Part shown: positions 1 to 6,575 of the stretch, piece after piece
How positions within the stretch are numbered: position 1 is the first letter of the stretch
Layout of the letters: each line of letters starts with the position of its first letter
Origin: Candidatus Woesearchaeota archaeon
GTDB taxonomy: Archaea > Nanobdellota > Nanobdellia > Woesearchaeales > GW2011-AR4
Direction: 5' to 3'
Length of the DNA stretch: 8,037 bases
Assembly (NCBI GenBank): GCA_016181325.1
Contig: JACOZO010000082.1
Span: 1 to 8,037, forward strand
The notes under the pieces: model-generated
Database searches by the model: none
What the model saw: the letters and a program-made list of their open reading frames with translations, nothing else
Told to the model about the DNA's origin: nothing
Position numbers and translations under genes: made by a program

Positions 1-285
1 CCTTAATCTTTCACTTAAAACTTCCCTTATTATATCAAATGCCTTGATGATTTTTGGATTTGTAAGCCTGTAATAGATGTTCTTGCCTTTTCTGTTTGAT
101 GCGACAATGCCTTTAGACTTCATTATGGATAAATGCTGGGAAATATTGGCCTGACTCAGTTTTGTTTTTCCTATAAGCCCTGTTACTGACATTTCTTTAT
201 CTCTCAGAAGATTCAATATTTCCAATCTGGTAGGATTTGAGAATACCTTGCACAATTCGGCATGGGTTTTGTATAATTCTTTCAT
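1..285 (-). CDS. ArsR-family HTH transcriptional regulator, 3' end cut off by window edge
   Basis: Reading from an ATG at 285 gives 95 residues with no stop before the window edge. The protein has the winged-helix layout of the ArsR family: an opening helix with the typical SNPTRLEIL motif (residues 16-24), a helix-turn-helix around residues 32-56 whose recognition helix reads SQANISQHLSIMKSKG (44-59), and a wing at RKGKNIYYRL (65-74). The start is fixed by an in-frame TAA just upstream and by a TATA-like box about 25 nt before the ATG. The metal-sensing ELCVC motif of classical ArsR/SmtB proteins is absent and only Cys12 is seen, so the signal is probably not a thiol-bound metal. Palindromes overlie its start and likely allow autorepression (inference). 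The family call is firm; targets are unknown. Confidence 0.9.
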   Translation of the reverse strand, partial: MKELYKTHAELCKVFSNPTRLEILNLLRDKEMSVTGLIGKTKLSQANISQHLSIMKSKGIVASNRKGKNIYYRLTNPKIIKAFDIIREVLSERLR

Positions 286-309
286 AATATGATATTAGAA
301 TATGCTAAT
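286..309. promoter_or_regulatory. Overlapping palindromes, candidate operator of the ArsR-type gene
   Basis: Directly before the ArsR start codon lies the perfect palindrome AATAT-G-ATATT (286-296), overlapping a second perfect inverted repeat ATTAG-N6-CTAAT (294-309). The 9-mer ATGATATTA at 289-297 recurs at 327-335, on the other side of the TATA-like box. ArsR-family dimers bind AT-rich inverted repeats over promoters, so this is a plausible self-operator. AT-rich background makes chance palindromes possible. Confidence 0.5.
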
Positions 310-319
310 GTTTAAATAC
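310..319 (-). promoter_or_regulatory. Archaeal TATA-box promoter of the ArsR-type gene
   Basis: On the minus strand the sequence reads AAAAAGTATTTAAAC, with an A-rich BRE-like stretch before a TATTTAAA core. The core is about 25-30 nt from the ATG at 285, predicting transcription starting at or within a few bases of the start codon (leaderless mRNA). Confidence 0.6.
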
Positions 320-332
320 TTTTTGCATGATA

Positions 333-800
333 TTAAAACAAAACCTTCAGTATCAGAAAAGCGTCAAGCAAAATAATAACAACAAAAATCATATTTTCCA
401 GAAGGCTCCCAGTCTCTATAAACCCGCTTAATCTTAGGTTGAGAAAAGGGTTCAGGAAATTCACTCCTTTTTTTGTGAAGCCGTCAATCAGGACATGGGA
501 GAAATAGCCGACAAATAAGGCAGTTCCATATATTTTGCTTAGGTATAGGTAAACAATGCCGGGGACCAATATAATAAGCCAAATGCTGTGGAAAATCCCC
601 CTATGCCCCATGAAAATCTCTATCAGCCTAGACATCGGCCATATTTTGCTGCCGAGCTTGCTTGAGGCAGTGTCTATGTCAGGCAGCGCGCTGCCGAGCA
701 GAATAAATGCAATAAAAAGGATTTTATCTTTTTCATTAGAATATTCCAGAAATAACAATCCCATCAATAAGCCGAATGCCAAATGGGTTTTGAATCTCAT
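333..800 (-). CDS. YdjM/DUF457-type membrane-bound metal-dependent hydrolase
   Basis: The 155-residue protein matches the YdjM (LexA-regulated, DUF457) family of small integral membrane proteins annotated as metal-dependent hydrolases. The metal-ligand pattern is visible: His6 near the N terminus, LPDID (39-43), HRGIFHS (66-72) and GYFSHVLID (98-106). Between them are about four hydrophobic segments (roughly 7-18, 27-38, 72-88 and 135-154), placing it in the membrane. The length is typical for the compact archaeal members. The ATG at 800 sits about 25-30 nt from a TATA-like box, so the transcript is probably leaderless. The gene ends 47 nt before the ArsR-type gene on the same strand, but the latter has its own promoter. 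The substrate of this family is not established; the family call is strong and the enzymatic role only inferred. Confidence 0.88.
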   Translation of the reverse strand: MRFKTHLAFGLLMGLLFLEYSNEKDKILFIAFILLGSALPDIDTASSKLGSKIWPMSRLIEIFMGHRGIFHSIWLIILVPGIVYLYLSKIYGTALFVGYFSHVLIDGFTKKGVNFLNPFLNLRLSGFIETGSLLENMIFVVIILLDAFLILKVLF

Positions 801-822
801 ATAATCCCAATATCGGCTTTGC

Positions 823-834
823 TATTAAATTTTT
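823..834 (-). promoter_or_regulatory. TATA-box promoter of the YdjM-like gene
   Basis: The minus strand reads AAAATTTAATAG here, an AT-rich TATA-like box whose centre lies about 28 nt from the ATG at 800. This fits a transcript starting at or next to the start codon. Confidence 0.55.
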
Positions 835-873
835 GCATCGGACTGGCGTTATACCTAAGTTTATTCAGCCTAA

Positions 874-886
874 AAATTTAAATATA
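874..886 (+). promoter_or_regulatory. TATA-box promoter ahead of the small 53-codon ORF
   Basis: AAATTTAAATATA is a strong TATA-like box centred about 28 nt before the ATG at 908, the same spacing seen for the other genes here. It is the main reason to accept the short downstream reading frame. Confidence 0.55.
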
Positions 887-907
887 CTAAACCCATTTTT
901 AAATGAA

Positions 908-1069
908 ATGCCGAGAAAAAAGCCTGATTCATTAGGCAATGATTTTACAATAGTAAGCTTCACTCGCCCATGTAAAGATAATGGCTATTTTGAGTATAAT
1001 GGACTCCATACTCACAAGAAATACAAGCGTAAAGCTGCTGTGCCAGAAGGTTGGGAAAAGAGATGGTAA
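908..1069 (+). CDS. Small basic hypothetical protein, 53 aa
   Basis: I do not recognise this protein. From the ATG at 908 it gives 53 residues starting MPRKKPDSLG, with a lysine/arginine-rich second half (HTHKKYKRK at 34-42) and a tryptophan-rich tail (EGWEKRW). It has no membrane segment, no signal peptide and a single Cys (22), so it is not a zinc ribbon; its charge suggests nucleic-acid or ribosome contact, which is speculation. The reading frame stays open upstream to 833, but the TATA-like box at 874-886 lies inside that extension and gives the later start correct leaderless spacing. It ends at a TAA 40 nt before the DinD-like gene, and that gene's TATA-like box begins just after its stop. 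It could also be a chance ORF. Confidence 0.5.
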   Translation: MPRKKPDSLGNDFTIVSFTRPCKDNGYFEYNGLHTHKKYKRKAAVPEGWEKRW

Positions 1070-1070
1070 C

Positions 1071-1080
1071 TATATAAAAA
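1071..1080 (+). promoter_or_regulatory. TATA-box promoter of the DinD-like gene
   Basis: TATATAAAAA lies about 35 nt before the ATG at 1110, directly after the stop codon of the 53-codon ORF. The spacing predicts a short leader of about 5-10 nt. Confidence 0.55.
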
Positions 1081-1800
1081 TAGATAAAACAAATTTGCTA
1101 AACTGTAAAATGGACATAAACAATTCATTAGTTGTTTTCCAGGGAAAGAGAATCAGAAGAGTCTGGCATAACAACCAGTGGTATTTTGTAGTTTTAGATA
1201 TAGTCCAAGTTCTTACCGATTCTTCAAACCCATCAGATTACCTAAAGAAGATAAGAAAAAGGGATGAAGCCATAAATGAAGGGTGGGGACAATTTGTCAC
1301 CCCCCTTAGAGTTGAGACTTCCGGGGGAGCCCAAAACCTTAATTGTGTGAATACAGAAAACGCTTTCAGGCTTATCCAGTCGATTCCTTCAAAGAAAGCA
1401 GACCCATTTAAGAGATGGCTTGCCAAAGTGGGCTATGAGAGGGTGCAGGAAATAGAAAATCCTGAGATTTCAATGCAGAGGATGAAGGGGATATACAAAT
1501 CAAAGGGCTATTCTGAAGAATGGATTGAAAAAAGAACAAGAGGAATTGCCGTAAGGGATGAGCTTATAAAAGAATGGGACCGAAGAGGAGCAAAAACACA
1601 AAGAGAATATGCAATTTTAACCTCTGAGATAAGCAAAGCAACATTTGGTTTAACACCAAGCCAATATAAAAAATTCAAAGGGCTGAAAACCCAGAACTTA
1701 AGAGACCACATGGATGATATTGAATTGATTTTGACAATGCTTGGAGAGGCAACTACAACAAGATTTACAAGAGATAGGGACTCTCAAAAATTTCCTGAAA

Positions 1801-1837
1801 TAAAAAACCCAATCACAGCAAGCTGTGGGGTTTTTTA
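1801..1837 (+). repeat. Left hairpin of the insertion, terminator-like
   Basis: The inner stem is CACAGC-AA-GCTGTG (1814-1827). The flanking TAAAAAACCC (1801-1810) can pair with GGGTTTTTTA (1828-1837), leaving only AAT (1811-1813) bulged. This gives a 16-bp stem ending in a T-run, which could also end transcription inside the DinD-like gene. The stop codon of the truncated frame (1836-1838) lies at its foot. Confidence 0.75.
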
Positions 1838-1905
1838 ATGTTTGTTGGAAAACTTATACTCTTCACTGCAAGCAGTGGGGATTTATACCCTACAAACAAT
1901 TAAAG
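1806..1905. mobile_element. 100-nt double-hairpin insertion in the DinD-like gene (MITE/PATE-like)
   Basis: Excising exactly 100 nt, with the left edge anywhere from 1801 to 1805 because TAAA occurs at both 1801-1804 and 1901-1904, rejoins the two halves of the DinD-like protein residue for residue. The insert carries no gene. It holds two hairpins of the same design whose cores start 50 nt apart. Hairpins near both ends and no convincing target duplication resemble non-autonomous relatives of IS200/IS605 elements (PATEs in archaea), but no transposase or known end sequence is present to prove it. Alternatives are a REP-like repeat or an intron. Confidence 0.55.
1863..1887 (+). repeat. Right hairpin of the insertion, second copy of the repeat core
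   Basis: The stem CACTGC-AA-GCAGTG (1864-1877) followed by GGGG repeats the left hairpin exactly 50 nt downstream. Over the 25 nt from 1863 to 1887, compared with 1813-1837, four positions differ. Two of these are the two sides of one stem base pair, A-T in the left copy and T-A in the right, so pairing is kept. Confidence 0.75.
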
Positions 1906-2140
1906 AAGGATGCGAAAGATGGAGGAAATGTGGCTGGCTCAACAAGAAAAGATATAGAAACCAGATTAAGAAAAAGTGTAGTCTCAAGAGATAACTATCT
2001 TCAAATTCCTGAGAAAAAGAAAAGAATTGAAAAGAAAGACGATAGTTATATAGAAGATAAATCGCAGAATTAACATCACATTCAATTTTCCACAGCACCC
2101 ATTATTCAGTAACAAAGATTCCCTGCATCTGCCAAAAACA

Positions 2141-2150
2141 TTATAAATTT
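2141..2150 (+). promoter_or_regulatory. TATA-box promoter of ppdK
   Basis: TTATAAATTT is centred about 24 nt before the ATG at 2169. No Shine-Dalgarno sequence is seen between them, so the mRNA is probably leaderless. Confidence 0.6.
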
Positions 2151-2168
2151 AAGAAATGATCTTGTGCT

Positions 2169-4798
2169 ATGCCTAAATACGTCTATTCTTTTGAGGAAGG
2201 GAACAAGGACATGAAGCACATACTGGGGGGGAAGGGCGCCAACCTTTCAGAGATGACTTTGCTGGGCATCCCTCGGGATTCACCATCACAACTGAAGTGT
2301 GCGACCTGTATTACAAGAGCAACAGGCAGTATCCCAAGGAAGTGCATGAGCAGGTTGAGCAGAAATTAAGGGATCTTGAGGTAAAATCCGGGAAAAGGCT
2401 CGGGAGCAAGGAAAATCCTTTGCTTGTTTCGGTAAGAAGCGGAGCGGCAGCATCGATGCCGGGAATGATGGACACGATTCTCAATCTCGGGCTGAATGAT
2501 GACACGCTGAAAGGGCTTGTGAAGCAGACAAATAATGAGAGATTTGCCCTGGACTGCTACAGGAGATTCATCCAGATGTTCGGCAATGTGGTGCTGAAGA
2601 TAAGCCATGACAAATTCGAGAATATAATTGAGCAGAGCAAAAGGCTGAAGGGAATGAAGCTTGATACTGAATTAAATGTTGATGATTTGAAGAAAATAAC
2701 AGACAGGTACAAGATTCTCGTAAAAAGCGAGACCGGAAGATATTTTCCCGAGGATCCGAAGACGCAGCTCAGGATGGCGATAGACGCCGTCTTTGACTCG
2801 TGGAACAATGACAGGGCGGCTGCATACAGGAGGATACACGACATAAAAGGGCTTGCCGGGACGGCTGTGAATGTACAAGAGATGGTTTTCGGCAACATAG
2901 GAGAGGATTCAGGGACAGGTGTCGCATTCACAAGGAATCCCGCTACAGGTGACAAAAAAATCTTTGGGGAATTCCTCATTAATGCGCAGGGCGAGGATGT
3001 CGTGGCAGGCATAAGGACGCCTGAGCCTATCGAGAAGATGGAGGCAGTGATGCCAAAGGCGTATGAGCAGATTCTAGGCATCAAAGACAGGCTCGAAAGG
3101 CATTACAAAGATATGCAGGACATCGAATTCACAATAGAAAAGGGCAGGCTTTTCATACTCCAGACAAGAAACGGGAAGAGGACGGCAAATGCAGCAGTCA
3201 AGGCTGCCGTGGACATGGCAAAAGAAGGACTGATTACAGAAGAGGAGGCCATTTTAAGGATAGAGCCAAGCCAGGTTGACATGCTGCTCCACAAGAGTGT
3301 CGACCCAAACGCAAAAAGTACCGTCATCGCAAGAGGCCTTGCGGCATCGCCGGGCGCTGCCTCGGGAGAGGCTTATTTCTCGGCGGCAAAGGCAAAGGGC
3401 ATGGCAGAGGAAGGCAGGAGCGTCATTCTGGTCAGGAACGAGACAAGCCCCGAGGACATTGAGGGCATGCATTCCGCCCAGGGGATACTGACTGCGAGAG
3501 GCGGCGTGACCTCTCATGCAGCAGTCGTGAGCAGGGGAATGGGAAAGCCGTGCATAGTCGGCGCAGAGAGCCTTGCCATAGACGAGAATTCAGGAAGCTT
3601 TTCAGCCGACGGCATGACTGTGAGGGAAGGGGAAATGATAACGATTGACGGGACTTCCGGGGCAGTGATGCTCGGGGAAATCCCGCTCACAGAGCCGGAA
3701 TTCGGGGAAGAATTTGGGACATTGATGAAATGGGCTGATTCCGTCAGGATGCTTAAAGTCAGGGCAAATGCAGACACGCCCGAGGATGCAGGAAGAGCAA
3801 GGGAGCTCGGCGCAGAAGGCATAGGGCTCTGCAGGACAGAGCACATGTTCTTTGAGCAGGGAAGGATAAGGGCGATGCGCGAGATGATGCTGGCAGACAC
3901 AACAAGAGGGAGGAAAAAGGCCCTTGAAAAGCTGCTCCCTATGCAGAAAAGCGACTTTAAGGGCATTTTCAGGGCGATGAACGGCTTTCCTGTCAATATA
4001 AGGCTCCTAGACCCGCCATTGCATGAGTTCCTGCCGAAAGAAAAAGAAGAGATATCAAAGCTTGCTTATGACATGGAAGTGAGCGAGGAAAAAATCAATG
4101 AACTGCTGGAGACAACAAGAGAATTCAACCCCATGCTGGGCTTCAGGGGCTGCAGGCTGGGAGTGGTGTACCCGGAAATATTCGAGATGCAGGTCATGGC
4201 AATAATAGAGGCTGCATGCGAATGCGCCGATGAAGGCGTTACAGCGATACCTGAGATAATGATTCCGCTGACCGGCACTGCCAAAGAATTTGAATTGCTG
4301 CACGGCAACATCAACAAGGCTGCTGAAGAAGCAATGGGATTGTACAGCAAGAAAATAAATTATTCCATCGGGACGATGATAGAAGTGCCGAGAGCCTGCC
4401 TTGTGGCCGACAAGCTGGCTGAAAATGCAAAATTCCTTTCCTTCGGCACGAATGACCTTACGCAGATGACATTCGGCTATTCAAGGGACGATTCCGGGAG
4501 ATTCCTGAAGGCCTATGTTGAAAAAGGAGTGCTCGAGAAAGATCCTTTTGTCGCAATCGACACGGAAGGCGTAGGCTACCTCATGAAGCTTGCAGTGGTC
4601 AAGGCAAGAAATACCAACATGCATATCAAGATAGGGGTGTGCGGCGAGCACGGCGGCGACCCGGATTCAGTGGAGTTCTGCCACAAGATAGGGCTGGATT
4701 ATGTCAGCTGCAGCCCGTACAGGGTGCCTATCGCAAGGCTGGCTGCTGCGCAGGCTGTGCTGAAGGAGCAGAAGATAAGGGAGAGCAGCACAGCCTAA
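2169..4798 (+). CDS. ppdK: Pyruvate, phosphate dikinase, with a frame break near codon 35
   Basis: This cytoplasmic enzyme interconverts pyruvate + ATP + Pi and phosphoenolpyruvate + AMP + PPi, linking pyruvate to gluconeogenesis or to PEP-derived biosynthesis. Frame one runs from the ATG at 2169 (MPKYVYSFEEGNKDMKHILG, then GGKGANLSEM) to GIP at 2273; frame two takes over at GFTITTE (2276) and runs to the TAA at 4796-4798. Restored length is about 878 residues, normal for the family. In restored numbering, the ATP-grasp region covers about 1-340 (RSGAAASMPGMMDTILNLGL near 92), the phosphohistidine domain has GGVTSHAAVVSRGMGKPC with His about 452, and the PEP/pyruvate barrel has CRTEHMFF, RLLDPPLHEFLP and GVCGEHGGD with catalytic Cys about 827. 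Between GIP and GFT the family has VPP (9 nt) but only CG (2274-2275) is present, a net loss of 7 nt. A GTG at 2297 could start an 833-residue product lacking the glycine-rich ATP-binding N terminus. All catalytic motifs survive, so sequence error is a serious alternative to decay. Confidence 0.93.
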
Positions 4799-4808
4799 AA
4801 TTTATATA
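4799..4808 (+). promoter_or_regulatory. TATA-box promoter of the DUF4389 gene
   Basis: AATTTATATA lies right after the ppdK stop codon and about 35 nt before the ATG at 4839, predicting a short leader of up to about 10 nt. The gene can therefore be transcribed independently of ppdK. Confidence 0.5.
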
Positions 4809-4838
4809 GTCATTGATGTTAAGTGCCCTTATAAGACA

Positions 4839-5123
4839 ATGTCAGAGAAAAAAGAAGCATGGATGAGGATCGTTGTAGGGATTGTGTCAGGCATCATATT
4901 CTCAATATGGAAGACGCTTGTCATGGTTTTGAGCGTCATGAATTTTATCTATGCAATATTTGCCAACAAAAGAAGCAAGACAATGGCTGAATTCTGCAAC
5001 CTGTGGGCGACGCAGGCCTACAATTTCATCAGGTACATGACGTTTGCGACAAACACAAGGCCGTTTCCTTTTTCTGAGCTGGCCAAAGTGATGCATGCTG
5101 TTGAGATGAAGTCAAGGAAGTGA
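4839..5123 (+). CDS. DUF4389 domain membrane protein
   Basis: The 94-residue protein matches the DUF4389 family. It has a hydrophobic N-terminal half (about residues 10-43, one or two membrane segments split by W24-K25). This is followed by the family signature: an ANKRS loop, a helix with FCNLWATQAYNFIRYMTF (52-69) and a closing TRPFPFSEL (73-81). The family's function is unknown; it is usually a short inner-membrane protein with the conserved part facing the cytoplasm. The gene follows ppdK by 40 nt on the same strand, with its own TATA-like box in the gap. Its stop codon overlaps the 3' end of the opposing chorismate mutase gene, so the two genes are convergent with shared terminal bases. 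The ATG at 4839 is the first in the frame and gives the full domain. Confidence 0.82.
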   Translation: MSEKKEAWMRIVVGIVSGIIFSIWKTLVMVLSVMNFIYAIFANKRSKTMAEFCNLWATQAYNFIRYMTFATNTRPFPFSELAKVMHAVEMKSRK

Positions 5124-5876
5124 ACGCTCAAGAGAAACGGGCCTTTGCAGGATATACCTTACTTCTCCTTCAAGCGTGATTGGCATTATATGCTCCATGT
5201 AAAATCTGCCTACAGCTTCAGGCCCTAACCTGCGCCTTAATTCATGGTCTGAGTATGATTGGATATCATGGGCTTTTCGGGTTACCCGTAACACAGTTTC
5301 ATCTTCAATTCTCCGGACTCTCAATCTACTTTTTATTCCCTCAATATCTCCTGAGCTCACAAGCTCAATGTAAGCCTCAGGACCTTCCAGAAACTTATGT
5401 TCTGCAATGTGCAATGCCCCGTAGTGCACTCTCCGGGATATTGACCTTAGTGCCGTGACATCACGCTCTAATGCGTCATGCCAATATTGCCCGTCATCTC
5501 CTTCCATGCAGACGGCCCTTATAAATTCAAGGTACGCGCCCAATATTTCGCTGTTTAAATTGACGGCATTTAGGTCTGTCAAGAATAACCCATCAGAGGC
5601 TAACTTATGACTCCGCCCAGCACGAGGAAGATTTGGGCTGAAAGGGCGCACTTCCGGCGCATCAAACATCCCGTTACTGCTACCAATAAGCAATTCCTGT
5701 TGCTGCAGCGCTCTTTCAAGACGGCTTGTGGTATTATGCATATAAAATCCGCTTCCGTTTACCTCATAAATCCCGTGATTCAGCCTGTACTGCGCCCGCT
5801 CAATCAGACTGAAGATTATGGTCTCTTCCATTGCCTGCAGCCTGCCCCTTATATCTTCGATTTGAGCGCCTGTCAT
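5112..5876 (-). CDS. Chorismate mutase, eukaryotic (yeast/plant AroQ-beta) type
   Basis: Chorismate mutase converts chorismate to prephenate, the first step toward Phe and Tyr. This 254-residue protein aligns along its whole length with yeast Aro7 (256 residues as I recall it) rather than with the roughly 90-residue bacterial and archaeal AroQ. Landmarks are IEDIRGRLQAMEETIIFSLI (6-25), DVTALRSISRRVHYG (139-153), AEHKFLEG (158-165), GDIEGI (176-181) and the end piece MPITLEGEVRYILQR (231-245). Yeast active-site residues R16, R157, K168, E198, T242 and E246 correspond to R10, R149, K161, E191, T234 and E238; yeast N194 aligns with V187. The yeast allosteric residues R75, R76, G141 and S142 appear replaced, so Tyr/Trp regulation of the yeast kind is unlikely. 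Arginine uses CGN in 12 of 27 codons, against almost only AGG/AGA in neighbours, which suggests acquisition by transfer. A TATA-like box about 25 nt upstream supports the ATG at 5876. Yeast numbering is from memory. Confidence 0.88.
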   Translation of the reverse strand: MTGAQIEDIRGRLQAMEETIIFSLIERAQYRLNHGIYEVNGSGFYMHNTTSRLERALQQQELLIGSSNGMFDAPEVRPFSPNLPRAGRSHKLASDGLFLTDLNAVNLNSEILGAYLEFIRAVCMEGDDGQYWHDALERDVTALRSISRRVHYGALHIAEHKFLEGPEAYIELVSSGDIEGIKSRLRVRRIEDETVLRVTRKAHDIQSYSDHELRRRLGPEAVGRFYMEHIMPITLEGEVRYILQRPVSLERSLP

Positions 5877-5897
5877 AGTGCCAGTAACGGCGCAGGC

Positions 5898-5905
5898 TAT
5901 AAAAA
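5898..5905 (-). promoter_or_regulatory. TATA-box promoter of the chorismate mutase gene
   Basis: The minus strand reads TTTTTATA, centred about 25 nt from the ATG at 5876, inside the 47-nt gap after the M50 protease gene. Leaderless transcription separate from the protease gene is expected. Confidence 0.55.
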
Positions 5906-5923
5906 GATTATTGATTGGGTTGC

Positions 5924-6508
5924 CTAAACAAACGCCCTAATTACCCACATAAAGAACTTGTACCCGTCAAATCCCGGTATCGGCAGCATGTTGAATATGA
6001 ACAGGAACATGTTTATCCTTTTGGTCAGCGTCCAGAAAATAAGGTGCTTTTTCCTGTATTTTTTTGCCCTTATCACATAGAAAGCTGCCAGCCAAAATCC
6101 AAGATTGAGCAATGGCCCTGCAATGGCAGACATGGCAAACTGCAATGGGGTTCCGGAGCCGCTTATCGAGACAAAGCCCGGGACTATCAGGAAAAATCCG
6201 AATCCCGTGAGCTTGGCGATGATGGAAAATGCTGCCAATGTCAATGTTAAGCTGTCCCTGTAAAATGCATAGAATATCGCGTCAAGGCCAAAGCCCATTG
6301 CCACAAACTTATGCGCCAGCTCATGAGCGAGGACTGCAGGGGCTGTTGCCAGTATTGCCATCTTGAACCCGCTCCAGTCATACCTTGAGCTGTAATGCTT
6401 CAGAGGGTCATAATTCTCTTTCGGCCTTGGGAATATATCAGAAAAAAGGTAGCCAAGATATGCTGACATCATGACAAGGTCCAGTATCTCGCTAAAATTG
6501 AATACCAT
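5924..6508 (-). CDS. M50-family site-2 metalloprotease
   Basis: The 194-residue membrane protein is a minimal site-2 protease (peptidase family M50), a zinc protease that cuts substrates inside the membrane. The zinc motif HELAH (62-66, with H62, E63 and H66) lies in a hydrophobic segment, and the third-ligand motif NMLPIPGFDG (173-182, with D181) lies near the end. Between them is the conserved SAIAGPLLNLG (127-137). About five hydrophobic segments are visible. There is no PDZ or CBS domain, so it is a compact core enzyme. Family members release membrane-tethered regulators or clear signal-peptide remnants; this one's substrate cannot be told from context. The ATG at 6508 lies about 29 nt from a TATA-like box. 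The gene precedes chorismate mutase on the same strand with a 47-nt gap. Confidence 0.92.
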   Translation of the reverse strand: MVFNFSEILDLVMMSAYLGYLFSDIFPRPKENYDPLKHYSSRYDWSGFKMAILATAPAVLAHELAHKFVAMGFGLDAIFYAFYRDSLTLTLAAFSIIAKLTGFGFFLIVPGFVSISGSGTPLQFAMSAIAGPLLNLGFWLAAFYVIRAKKYRKKHLIFWTLTKRINMFLFIFNMLPIPGFDGYKFFMWVIRAFV

Positions 6509-6533
6509 GGTAGGAATCAGAATGATGCCATTG

Positions 6534-6542
6534 ATTTAAATT
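6534..6542 (-). promoter_or_regulatory. TATA-box promoter of the M50 protease gene
   Basis: The minus strand reads ATTTAAAT after an AT-rich run, centred about 29 nt from the ATG at 6508. This predicts a leaderless or nearly leaderless mRNA. Confidence 0.5.
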
Positions 6543-6575
6543 TATTTATTTTAGAATTTATCGCCATAATGAATA

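Larger units (their letters stand above)
1110..2073 (+). pseudogene. dinD: DinD-like BRO-N domain protein, interrupted by a 100-nt insertion
   Basis: The N-terminal part (about residues 1-115) is a BRO-N domain of the type in phage antirepressors and DinD-like proteins, with landmarks RRVWHNNQWYFVVLDIVQVL, ENAFRLIQSIPSKKADPFKRWLAKVGYERVQEIENPE and the DinD-like stretch GIAVRDELIKEWDRRG. The C-terminal part reads LRDHMDDIELILTMLGEATTT and then FPEIK (codons to 1805). There the frame enters foreign sequence and stops at 1836-1838. The missing family ending, KDAKDGGNVAG to KSVVSRDNYL, resumes in another frame at 1906 and stops at 2071-2073. Removing 100 nt restores a 287-residue protein, close to the usual family size as I recall it. 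E. coli DinD is damage-induced and inhibits RecA; whether this copy does so is unknown. The ATG at 1110 is chosen for its TATA-like spacing. Without recoding or splicing, the product is a 242-residue truncation lacking the conserved tail. Confidence 0.82.

Noticed and set aside
981..1109. Upstream extension of the DinD-like gene (43 codons)
   Set aside because: The family N terminus fits the ATG at 1110, the extension has no family similarity, and the TATA-like box at 1071-1080 would lie inside it.
1813..1887. Two-repeat CRISPR-like array
   Set aside because: There are only two imperfect copies with a single 25-nt gap, inside a coding gene, with no leader or cas gene; a paired-hairpin insertion explains it better.
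1825..2073. Independent 82-codon gene starting at a GTG
   Set aside because: From 1906 it is the missing C terminus of the DinD-like protein, and its first part is insertion sequence; it is a gene fragment.
2557..3084. Long minus-strand ORF of 175 codons inside ppdK
   Set aside because: It lies antisense to strongly conserved ppdK coding sequence and shows no recognisable domain; it is a shadow frame.
3514..3996. Minus-strand ORF of 160 codons inside ppdK
   Set aside because: Its serine/proline-rich translation is the complement of the phosphohistidine and barrel regions of ppdK.
2169..5876. A PEP-to-prephenate gene cluster
   Set aside because: ppdK and chorismate mutase are separated, on opposite strands, with separate promoters and no shikimate enzymes between them; shared pathway position alone is too weak.
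5607..5927. Plus-strand 106-codon ORF antisense to chorismate mutase
   Set aside because: The opposite strand encodes a full-length enzyme with its active-site residues in order, so this is a shadow.
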